Of a DNA stretch of 6,580 nucleotides, positions 1 through 5,670 are shown piece after piece. The stretch's first letter is position 1; each line of letters opens with the position of its first letter. A program made the position numbers and the translations under genes. The stretch is from Deltaproteobacteria bacterium (GTDB lineage Bacteria; Myxococcota_A; Polyangia; Polyangiales; Ga0077539). Location: positions 1 through 6,580 of the forward strand of contig CANMAT010000215.1 of the NCBI GenBank assembly GCA_947494865.1, in the 5' to 3' direction. The notes below the pieces were generated by a model, which saw only the letters and a program-made list of their open reading frames with translations, ran no database searches and was not told the DNA's origin.

Positions 1-2
1 GC

Positions 3-614
3 GCCGCGGCCGACACGCGCGCCCTCATCGAGCGCCTCGCCGCGAGCGCCGAGGTGCAAGACTGCTTCGCGAAGCAGCTCTTCCGCTACGCCTACGCCAT
101 GACCTCGGGCGCGCAGACCGCGTGCGCCCTCGCCGAGCTGCAACAGCGCTTCCGCGGCGCCGACCTCTCGATCGAAGAGCTCCTCGTGGCGCTCACGCGC
201 TCGGCCCACTTCACCGAGCGCGACGAGGCGGGCACGGTGGCTCCCACCGACGCGGGCGCTCCCGCCGACGTGAGCGCACCCGACGCGAGCGCACCCGACG
301 CGAGCGCAGCGCCCGACGCGAGCGTTGCGCCCGACGTCGCGCCCGTCGGCCCCATGACCACGCCGGGCGTCACCAGCCGCACGGTGCGCGACTCCAACTG
401 GGACGCCGGCTTCTGCGAGCGCGTCACCGTCACCAACACCACGAGCGCCCGCGTCACCTGGACGCTCGTGTACCCCATCATGGGTCGCGTCACCTCGAGC
501 TGGAGCTCGGAGCGCACCGGCGACTCGGGCAACGTGGTGTTTCGCGGCGCCATGTGGAACGCCCAGCTCGCCCCCGGCGAGAGCACCGAGCTCGGCTTCT
601 GCGCCGCGCGCTAA
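3..614 (+). CDS. DUF1592/DUF1585-type secreted protein, C-terminal part, with CBM2-like tail (partial at 5' end)
   Basis: The frame is open from base 3, so the gene begins upstream; 203 residues are visible. The GTG at 54 lies inside a conserved stretch and is not the start. Visible residues 1-73 resemble the C-terminal DUF1585 (PSD2) domain of planctomycete/myxobacterial DUF1592-DUF1588-DUF1585 proteins: a VQDCFAKQLFRYA segment, a second Cys at 41, then a helix ending in LLVALTRSAHF. Residues 74-117 are an Ala/Pro/Asp/Ser linker. Residues 122-203 read as a CBM2-like beta domain. No CxxCH heme motif is visible. The family is extracytoplasmic and poorly understood; upstream domains (DUF1587, DUF1595, DUF1592, DUF1588) would be expected beyond the edge. 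The fused binding module suggests a cell-surface or secreted protein that contacts a polysaccharide (inference). It ends with TAA, 7 bp from the stop of the convergent kinase-phosphatase gene. Confidence 0.8.
   Translation, partial: AAADTRALIERLAASAEVQDCFAKQLFRYAYAMTSGAQTACALAELQQRFRGADLSIEELLVALTRSAHFTERDEAGTVAPTDAGAPADVSAPDASAPDASAAPDASVAPDVAPVGPMTTPGVTSRTVRDSNWDAGFCERVTVTNTTSARVTWTLVYPIMGRVTSSWSSERTGDSGNVVFRGAMWNAQLAPGESTELGFCAAR
272..337 (+). repeat. Short tandem repeat encoding an Ala-Pro-Asp-Ala-Ser linker
   Basis: Two identical 15-bp units (272-286 and 287-301, GAGCGCACCCGACGC) are followed by two 18-bp variants (302-319 and 320-337) that share the GAGCG start and CCCGACG end. All units are multiples of three and keep the frame, encoding repeated SAPDA or SAAPDA blocks. 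The product is a flexible interdomain linker between the DUF1585 and CBM2-like domains. Confidence 0.85.
366..611 (+). other. CBM2-like carbohydrate-binding domain at the C terminus of the DUF1585 protein
   Basis: This segment follows the family 2 carbohydrate-binding module pattern as I remember it from cellulase CBM2a: SNWDAGF, then VTVTNTTSA, WTL, SSW, MWN, LAPGES and a closing GF. The three ligand-stacking tryptophans of CBM2a appear conserved (visible residues 133, 167 and 185), and the WTL Trp (153) matches the core Trp. Two features differ. The domain stops right after the GF strand, so the last strand with its usual Cys is missing. Two Cys sit in both GFC positions (138 and 200) and may form a replacement disulfide. 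The fold assignment is motif-based; cellulose or chitin binding is inferred. Confidence 0.65.
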
Positions 615-621
615 AGCCCCG

Positions 622-1560
622 CTACCGAAAGAACTCCGACTGATCGACGAAGCGCAGCCCCGCCCGCGCGGCGAAGGTGCGATCGGTGGTCATGTCGCCC
701 ACCATCACGGTGCTCGCGCGGTCGAGCGTGTGCGCCTCGATGTACGCCACCCCGATGCCCGGCATGGGCTTGCGGCACCAGCAGTTGATGGGCGCGGGCT
801 CGTGGGGGCAGAAGCTCACCGCGATGTCGACGCCGAGGAGCGCGTTGGTGCGCGCGAAGCACGCCCGCGCAGCCTCGTCGGTGAGCGTGCCCTTGGAGAC
901 TCCGCTCTGGTTCGAAACGCCCAGCAGCTTGTAGCCCTGCGCGAGGTACTTCTTCAGCACCTCGGTGCGCCCCGGGAGCACCTCGACGTCGTCGGGCGCG
1001 AGGGGGTACTTCTCGCCGCTCTTGGTGCGACGCAGGGTGCCGTCGTAGTCGAGCAGCACGGCCTTGTTCGTGTAGTGCGCGGGCTGCGCGGCGCGGGTGA
1101 AGCGCGTCTTCTCCACGGCATCGAAGCCCTCGGCCACGGTGGGCTCTTCGAACACCTTGCGGTGCCGAAAGAGCACCGACGGGCCGAAGGTGTTCGGGTC
1201 CTTCTTCGAGAGCTGCTTGATCTCGTCGGGCGAGGGCAACCTCCCGTGCTTGCGCACCATGCGCTCGACGGCGTTGTACTGCGCGTCTTCGATGGTGGCG
1301 TCGAGCCACACGGCGCGGGCCTTCACCCCCTTCGCCTTCGCGAGCGCGATGAGCGACGCCCGCGACGCGCGCGTGCCGTAGGTGTTGTCGAGCACCACCG
1401 GCGCGCCCTCGTCGAGCGCCCGCTCCGCCATCGGAACGAGGTCTTCGAGCGTCTTGTTGTTCAGCGCGTCGCGGTTGATGCGACGGTGCGTCTTGAAGTG
1501 CGCCTCGGCCCACGTCGACTTGCCCGACGCGGGGTAGCCCATCACCAGCACGATCTCCAT
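622..1560 (-). CDS. PNKP-like bifunctional polynucleotide kinase / HAD-IIIA phosphatase
   Basis: The 312-residue protein has two catalytic domains. Residues 1-155 form a P-loop kinase: Walker A GYPASGKST (8-16), an INRD motif whose Asp31 matches the general base of T4 and mammalian polynucleotide kinases, DNT at 58-60 with Arg64 and Arg67, and PTVAEGF (140-146) as in mammalian PNKP. Residues 166-312 form a HAD phosphatase: DYDGT (Asp171, Asp173), SNQSG (216-220), RKPMPG with Lys264, and GDMTTD (Asp289, Asp293), ending in EFF as PNKP does. The likely role is repairing strand ends by 5'-phosphorylation and 3'-dephosphorylation in the cytoplasm. Domain order is kinase then phosphatase, as in T4 Pnkp and opposite to mammalian PNKP. 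A C-x-H-x6-C-x-C motif (251-262) typical of GmhB/HisB phosphatases is inserted before Lys264. The gene lies 60 bp downstream of hemH. The ATG at 1560 starts just before the first beta strand, and no clear Shine-Dalgarno is seen. A kinase-phosphatase for a small molecule is the alternative. Confidence 0.85.
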   Translation of the reverse strand: MEIVLVMGYPASGKSTWAEAHFKTHRRINRDALNNKTLEDLVPMAERALDEGAPVVLDNTYGTRASRASLIALAKAKGVKARAVWLDATIEDAQYNAVERMVRKHGRLPSPDEIKQLSKKDPNTFGPSVLFRHRKVFEEPTVAEGFDAVEKTRFTRAAQPAHYTNKAVLLDYDGTLRRTKSGEKYPLAPDDVEVLPGRTEVLKKYLAQGYKLLGVSNQSGVSKGTLTDEAARACFARTNALLGVDIAVSFCPHEPAPINCWCRKPMPGIGVAYIEAHTLDRASTVMVGDMTTDRTFAARAGLRFVDQSEFFR

Positions 1561-1620
1561 AGGCCGCGGAGGGTAACCGCAGGGCCCCGCGCACCGCCAA
1601 TGGCAGGGTGACGAACTACG

Positions 1621-2655
1621 TCACTTCGCGGGGCGGCCGCGCTGCGGGGGCGGGCCCTCGATGCGCTCCGGCGGATTGGCGGGCACGATGGGCAGCCGTC
1701 GGTGCTCGGCGTGACGCGCGTAGGTGGCGCGCACCACGTCGGCCATGAGGGTGAGAAACAGCGGGTCGTCGTTGACGGCCCTGGCGCGCGTCGCGGGAAC
1801 ACCGAGCGCCGCGCAGGTCTCGAGCGCCTCGCGGTCGAGATCCCACAGCACCTCGACGTGGTCGCACAGAAACCCGATGGGGCACAGCACCACTGCCTTG
1901 AGCGAGCCCTCGGCGTGCTCTGCGCGCAAGAGGTCGTTGACGTCGGGCGTGAGCCACGGATCCTCGGGGCGCCCGCTGCGCGACTGGTACGCCGTGGCCC
2001 ACTGGTGCGGCGTGCGGAGCATGTGCATCACCGCCCGCGCGGCGTCTTCGAAGTTGCGCACATACTGGCTCGCCGCGGCCATGGGCGAAGGAATGCTGTG
2101 CGCCGTGAACACCACCGTGGCGTCGTCGCGCACGCCCTCGGGCAGGCGCGCGAGCGCTTCGGCCACGTGCGCCGCGTTGGCGGCGATGAAGCCCGCGTGC
2201 GTGTTCCAGTCGTCGACGAAGGTCACCTCGACGTCGGCGAGGCCCCGCGCGGCAAGCTCTTTGCGCGCGTCGGCCACGTTCTGCTTGTACTGCCCGCAGC
2301 TCGAGTACGTCTTCTGCGCGGCGGTGATGAACCCGATCGCGCGGCGCACGCCCGCGGCGCTCATCTCGGCCAGCGTGTCGGCGAGAAAGGGCTTCCAGTT
2401 GCGCATGCCCACGTACACGGGGAGCTCGGGGCCGAAGCGGCGCAAGAGATCCGCGAGGCCGTCGGCCTGGCGCATCGTGAGCGCGGTGATGGGCGACACG
2501 CCGTCGAAGTGCTCGTAGTGGTGCACCACCTCCTCGAGGCGCTCGGGCGACACGCGGCGGCCGCGCAGCACGTTGGCCAGAAACGGGCGAACATCGTCGA
2601 GGCCCAGCGGCCCCCCGAAGGAGACCACGAGCACGGCGTCGAAGGGCTTCTGCAT
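1621..2655 (-). CDS. hemH: Ferrochelatase (protoporphyrin or coproporphyrin type)
   Basis: This 344-residue enzyme inserts Fe2+ into a porphyrin at the end of heme synthesis. Seen: SFGGP near the N terminus (12-16), HYEHFDGVSPI (46-56), FTAHSIP with catalytic His186, YQSRSG with PWLTPDV (223-239), and CPIGFLCDHVEVLWDLD (258-274) with the conserved acidic Glu268. Length fits the family. No membrane segment is evident. Phe13 occupies the position of Tyr13 in Bacillus CpfC, and the protein looks closest to actinobacterial ferrochelatases (from memory). Cys120 sits where actinobacterial enzymes hold one [2Fe-2S] ligand, but the Cys-rich C terminus is absent; the tail is Pro/Arg-rich. The ATG at 2655 is supported by an AGGGG Shine-Dalgarno 4 nt upstream that overlaps the TAG stop of the preceding gene, implying translational coupling. 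Whether it acts on protoporphyrin IX or coproporphyrin III cannot be settled here; cpfC would be the name in the second case. Confidence 0.95.
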   Translation of the reverse strand: MQKPFDAVLVVSFGGPLGLDDVRPFLANVLRGRRVSPERLEEVVHHYEHFDGVSPITALTMRQADGLADLLRRFGPELPVYVGMRNWKPFLADTLAEMSAAGVRRAIGFITAAQKTYSSCGQYKQNVADARKELAARGLADVEVTFVDDWNTHAGFIAANAAHVAEALARLPEGVRDDATVVFTAHSIPSPMAAASQYVRNFEDAARAVMHMLRTPHQWATAYQSRSGRPEDPWLTPDVNDLLRAEHAEGSLKAVVLCPIGFLCDHVEVLWDLDREALETCAALGVPATRARAVNDDPLFLTLMADVVRATYARHAEHRRLPIVPANPPERIEGPPPQRGRPAK

Positions 2656-2659
2656 GGGA

Positions 2660-2665
2660 CCCCTA
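2660..2665 (-). promoter_or_regulatory. Ribosome binding site of hemH overlapping the upstream stop codon
   Basis: Read on the - strand this is TAGGGG, 4 nt before the hemH ATG. Its first three bases are the stop codon of the upstream hypothetical gene. Ribosomes finishing that gene are placed directly on the hemH start, which suggests coupled translation. Confidence 0.55.
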
Positions 2666-3625
2666 CGATGCCGCGGCGGGGCTCACCGTCGCATGGGCCC
2701 TGACCCACCACGCTTCGAATGCCTCGGTCTGCGCGAGGTCGCGCAGGCCCGGCAGCGCGTGGTGGTGCAGCGCCGCGCGCAGGTGCGCGCGCAGCCCGAG
2801 CTCGTCGAGGAGCGACCCGAGGGTCTCCTTCGAGAGGTCGTCGAGCACGGCGGTGAGCTCGGCGCGCAGGGCCTCGCGCACCTCGGCGCGGGCGAGGTTG
2901 TGGTGCGCGAAGAGCGGCGCCGTCGCGTCGACGTCGGCCCACGGCGTCTTCGCGGCGCGCTTCGAAGCCTCGGCCTCGGTGGTCTTCAAGAACTTCTCGA
3001 AGGCCGCGAGCCTGCGCTTGCCGATGGCCTTCGCGGTGTCGTCGCTCTTGAGCCGCTCGGCGATGCGCGCCTGCACGTTGCTCACGGCGCCGTCGACGAA
3101 GTCTTTCACCCGATCTTGCAGGCGCGACTGAATCTCTTCGCCGATGCCGCCGAGCACCGAGCCCGCCGCGCGCGCGCCCCAGCCGAGCGCGCCGCGAATG
3201 CCCCCGCTCCCCGCCGCCTTGTTCTCGCTGAGCGTCGCGCTGGCCTTGGCGATAAAGCTGCTGAGCGACTCGCTGAGCATCTGCCGCACGGCGTCGCGCA
3301 CGCGCTCGTTGGCCACCATCTCGTCGATCCACGCGCGGGGGATGGGCGCGGGCTTCGAAAGGCGCGCGCGAAGCCCGGCCACCACCGTGGGGTGCAGCCA
3401 CTGCTCCATCGTCACGGCGCTCTTCGAAGCGCGCGCGATGAGCCGCTCGCGCAGGGGCACGCCGAGGCGCGTCTGCCAGCGCGTGGCGCGCTCGGGCTCG
3501 GCCAGAATGTCGATCGCCGCGATGACCCCGTCGACCTCGACGAGGTCGCCCACGGGGCGCGTACAGGCATGGTCGTACGAGAGGTCGATGAGCTCGCGGA
3601 GCAGGGCGTCGTCGAGGTTCGGCAT
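2663..3625 (-). CDS. Hypothetical mostly helical protein of 320 residues
   Basis: I do not recognise a family. The protein is rich in Ala, Arg, Leu and Glu, and most of it should be helical. Residues 1-95 are mixed (VGDLVEVDGVIAAIDIL near 25-41). Residues 99-135 form an amphipathic helix. Residues 141-162 are a Gly/Ala-rich stretch with spaced glycines (145, 148, 150, 155, 159, 160, 162), resembling a short glycine-zipper or membrane-associating segment. Residues 163-225 are charged heptad-like helices, and 245-310 are further helices ending in AFEAWWVRAH. No signal peptide or catalytic motif is visible. The open frame continues upstream antisense across rimO, but the ATG at 3625 follows the rimO stop by 35 bp and is the sensible start; a GTG at 3643 would add six residues. 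Neither has a clear Shine-Dalgarno. It sits between rimO and hemH and ends 7 bp before hemH, so co-expression is likely. A structural or lipid/membrane-associated role is only a guess. Confidence 0.75.
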   Translation of the reverse strand: MPNLDDALLRELIDLSYDHACTRPVGDLVEVDGVIAAIDILAEPERATRWQTRLGVPLRERLIARASKSAVTMEQWLHPTVVAGLRARLSKPAPIPRAWIDEMVANERVRDAVRQMLSESLSSFIAKASATLSENKAAGSGGIRGALGWGARAAGSVLGGIGEEIQSRLQDRVKDFVDGAVSNVQARIAERLKSDDTAKAIGKRRLAAFEKFLKTTEAEASKRAAKTPWADVDATAPLFAHHNLARAEVREALRAELTAVLDDLSKETLGSLLDELGLRAHLRAALHHHALPGLRDLAQTEAFEAWWVRAHATVSPAAAS

Positions 3626-3660
3626 GGGCCGCGACGGTACCACGCAGGTGCGTAAAGTCG

Positions 3661-5070
3661 TCAGTTCGTGACGCGCAGCGCGACCTTGCGCTTGGGCTTC
3701 GCCGCAGGCTTCGGGGGGCTGTCGCCCGCGGGGGCGGAGCCGTCGTCGAGCACCACCTCGCCCACGAGGTCGTAGTCGGCGCTCTGGGTCACCTCGACGG
3801 TGACCATCTCGCCCGCGCGCACCTCGGCGCCCGAGAGGTACACCACGCCGTCGATCTCCGGCGCCTGGCCCGCGTGGCGGCCCTGGAGCACAAACTCGTG
3901 CTCGCCGCTCGCGCCGTCGACGAGCACCTCGAGGTGCTGCCCCACGAGCGCGCGGTTGCGCTTGCGCGAGATGGGCCGCTGCAGCGCCATGAGCTTGCGG
4001 TGCCGCGCGGCGCTGTCCTTGGGCTTCACCTTCGCGTCTTGCGAGAAGCTCCCCGTGTCTTCTTCGTCGGAGTACCGAAACACTCCGACGCGGTCGAACT
4101 CGGCCCACTGCACGAACTCGCAGAGCTCGGCGAAGTCTTCGGGCGCCTCGCCCGGGTGCCCCACGATGAAGGCCGTGCGAAACACCACGCCCGGGATGCG
4201 ATTGCGCACCGTCTCGACCACCTTGCGCAGCCGCGCGCCACCGTGGCCGCGGCGCATGCGCTTGAGCATCGCGTCGCTCGCGTGCTGCAGGGGCATGTCG
4301 ACGTATTTCACCACCTTGGGGTGCGTGGCGATCAGCTCGACGAGCTCGTCGGTGAGCGTCTCGGGGTAGAGGTAGTGCAGGCGCAGCCAGCGCACGCCCT
4401 TTACGTCACCCAGGGCTTTGGTGAGCGCCGCGAGGGTGGGCTTGCCCGGGAGGTCGCGGCCCCACGCGATGGTGTCTTGCGACACCATGTTGAGCTCGAG
4501 GGTGCCCTCCGCGGCGAGGCGCGTAGCCTCCTCCACAATGTCTTCGAGCGAGCGGCTGCGCTGCTTGCCGCGAATGGCGGGAATGGCGCAGAACGAGCAC
4601 GTGCGGTTGCACCCCTCGGCGATCTTGAGATAGGCGCTGTGGCGCGACTGCGAGAGCACGCGCGGGTCGCTGGCGCGCAGGGTGTACGCCGCGGGGTTGC
4701 CCACGAGCATGCGCTCGGCGCCGCCCTCGAGCACATCGCGGAGCTTGAGCATGTCGCTCGAGCCCAGAAAGTGATCGACCTCGGGCATCTCTTTGGCGAG
4801 CTGGTCGGGGTACCGCTGCGAGAGGCAGCCCGCTACCACGAGCTTCTCGAGGCGGCCGTGCTCTTTGTAGCGGCCCATCTCGAGAATGGTGTCGATGCTC
4901 TCTTCTTTGGCGGGGCCGATGAAGCCGCAGGTGTTCACCACGATGTACTCGGCCTCGGCCGGGTCGGTGGTGAGGTCGAAGCCGTTGCCCGTGGCGACGC
5001 CGAGCATCACCTCGGTGTCGACGCGGTTCTTGGGGCACCCGAGGGATACGAAGTGAATCTTGCGCTTCAT
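3661..5070 (-). CDS. rimO: Ribosomal protein S12 methylthiotransferase RimO
   Basis: RimO is a cytoplasmic radical-SAM enzyme that adds a methylthio group to a conserved aspartate of ribosomal protein S12. The 469-residue protein shows all three parts. The N-terminal UPF0004/MTTase domain begins SLGCPKNRVDTE and has cluster ligands Cys12, Cys48 (NTCGF) and Cys82 (GCLSQRYP). The radical-SAM core has CNRTCSFC (Cys154, 158, 161), followed by MPLQHASDAMLKRMRRG (259-275) and GHPGEAPEDF (304-313). The TRAM domain spans about 373-442. SLGCPKN and the VDMPLQHA region favour RimO over MiaB or MtaB. A Pro/Lys-rich tail of about 27 residues follows the usual end of TRAM and ends in a basic patch. The start at 5070 gives the canonical MKRKIHFVSLGC beginning; no strong Shine-Dalgarno lies upstream. 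It follows yajQ by 19 bp and precedes the hypothetical gene by 35 bp. Confidence 0.96.
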   Translation of the reverse strand: MKRKIHFVSLGCPKNRVDTEVMLGVATGNGFDLTTDPAEAEYIVVNTCGFIGPAKEESIDTILEMGRYKEHGRLEKLVVAGCLSQRYPDQLAKEMPEVDHFLGSSDMLKLRDVLEGGAERMLVGNPAAYTLRASDPRVLSQSRHSAYLKIAEGCNRTCSFCAIPAIRGKQRSRSLEDIVEEATRLAAEGTLELNMVSQDTIAWGRDLPGKPTLAALTKALGDVKGVRWLRLHYLYPETLTDELVELIATHPKVVKYVDMPLQHASDAMLKRMRRGHGGARLRKVVETVRNRIPGVVFRTAFIVGHPGEAPEDFAELCEFVQWAEFDRVGVFRYSDEEDTGSFSQDAKVKPKDSAARHRKLMALQRPISRKRNRALVGQHLEVLVDGASGEHEFVLQGRHAGQAPEIDGVVYLSGAEVRAGEMVTVEVTQSADYDLVGEVVLDDGSAPAGDSPPKPAAKPKRKVALRVTN

Positions 5071-5089
5071 GAGGTGTGAGCTTCGAAGG

Positions 5090-5575
5090 TCATTCGCGAA
5101 AGTTGATGTACTGAAGCTCGATGGGCATCTCGAGGGCGCGCAGCGACTGAATGGCCGACTGCAGGTCGTCGCGGTTCTTGCCCGTGACGCGCACGGTGTC
5201 TTCGTGAATCGACGCCTGCACCTTGAGCTTTGCGCCCTTGATGTGGTCGATGATCTTGCGCGCGTTGTCGCGCTCGATGCCCTCTTTGATCTTCACGAGC
5301 TGCCGAAACTGACCGCGCCCGCCGGGGATGACCTTCTGCCCGTCGAGGTGCTTGAGCGAGACCCCGCGCTTCACCATCTTGCCGTGGAGCACGTCGAGCG
5401 CGGCCTCGAGCCTGCTCTCGGAGTTGGACACGAGCTGAATGCCCTCGGCGTTCTTCTCGATGGTGGTGCCGGTGTCACGGAAGTCGAAGCGCGTGGCGAT
5501 CTCTTTTTGAGATTGCAGCACGGCGTTGTCGACCTCCATCGCGTTGACCTTCGAAACGACATCGAACGAGGGCAT
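5090..5575 (-). CDS. yajQ: YajQ family nucleotide / cyclic di-GMP-binding protein
   Basis: The 161-residue product matches the YajQ (UPF0234) family along its length: MPSFDVVSKV at the start, RFDFRDTG (29-36), MVKRGVSLKHLD (67-78), a central KIKEGIERDNARKIIDHIK block, AKLKVQASI, VTGKNRDDLQ (130-139) and the terminal NFRE. Family members have two ferredoxin-like domains and bind nucleotides; the Xanthomonas homologue is a c-di-GMP effector acting on transcription, and others have been linked to RNA or ribosomes. The open frame extends 16 codons further upstream, but the ATG at 5575 is chosen because it gives the canonical family start and has an AGGAGG 11 nt before it. It appears to be the first gene of the yajQ-rimO-unknown-hemH-pnkp run, 95 bp after the esterase stop. 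Confidence 0.95.
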   Translation of the reverse strand: MPSFDVVSKVNAMEVDNAVLQSQKEIATRFDFRDTGTTIEKNAEGIQLVSNSESRLEAALDVLHGKMVKRGVSLKHLDGQKVIPGGRGQFRQLVKIKEGIERDNARKIIDHIKGAKLKVQASIHEDTVRVTGKNRDDLQSAIQSLRALEMPIELQYINFRE

Positions 5576-5586
5576 ACCGAACGAAA

Positions 5587-5592
5587 CCTCCT
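5587..5592 (-). promoter_or_regulatory. Strong ribosome binding site of yajQ
   Basis: On the - strand this reads AGGAGG, a full anti-16S match, 11 nt upstream of the ATG at 5575. The spacing is slightly long. It decides the yajQ start over the longer open frame and is the best Shine-Dalgarno in the window, consistent with the head of an operon. Confidence 0.7.
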
Positions 5593-5670
5593 GCTCGCGA
5601 GCGCGCACCGCCCTATACACCAAAGCCGCCGCGAGAGAGAGGGGGCACCACCCTCACAGCCCGCAGGGGG

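Noticed and set aside
54..56. GTG as start of the left-edge gene
   Set aside because: It falls inside the conserved DUF1585 motif, and the frame is open to the window edge without a stop.
730..1611. Long + strand open frame (293 codons) antisense to the kinase-phosphatase gene
   Set aside because: Shadow of a gene whose catalytic motifs are all intact on the - strand; Arg/Val/Ala-rich without motifs.
1561..1620. Hairpin or operator in the hemH to kinase-phosphatase gap, including a GGTAACC palindrome
   Set aside because: The stem is short with a bulge, there is no T-run, and a single short palindrome is expected by chance.
1702..2703. Long + strand open frame antisense to hemH
   Set aside because: Shadow; the - strand encodes an intact ferrochelatase over the same bases.
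3626..4108. N-terminal extension of the 320-residue hypothetical protein by about 160 codons on the - strand
   Set aside because: It runs through rimO in another frame and is Arg/Ala-rich low-complexity translation typical of GC-rich shadows; the ATG at 3625 follows the rimO stop.
3874..5079. Long + strand open frame (401 codons) antisense to rimO
   Set aside because: Its length comes from high G+C opening the antisense frames; its translation has no recognisable domain, while the opposite strand encodes full-length RimO.
5612..5617. TATAGG (- strand) as a -10 box for yajQ
   Set aside because: It stands out in GC-rich DNA and is well placed, but no -35 match lies about 17 bp upstream (CTCTCT), so I do not call a promoter.
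5576..5623. Upstream extension of yajQ by 16 codons
   Set aside because: The family start MPSFD and the AGGAGG upstream of 5575 favour the shorter form, and the extension covers the ribosome binding site.
5640..5670. Possible terminator hairpin after the esterase gene
   Set aside because: Only about four pairs can form and no T-run follows on the - strand.
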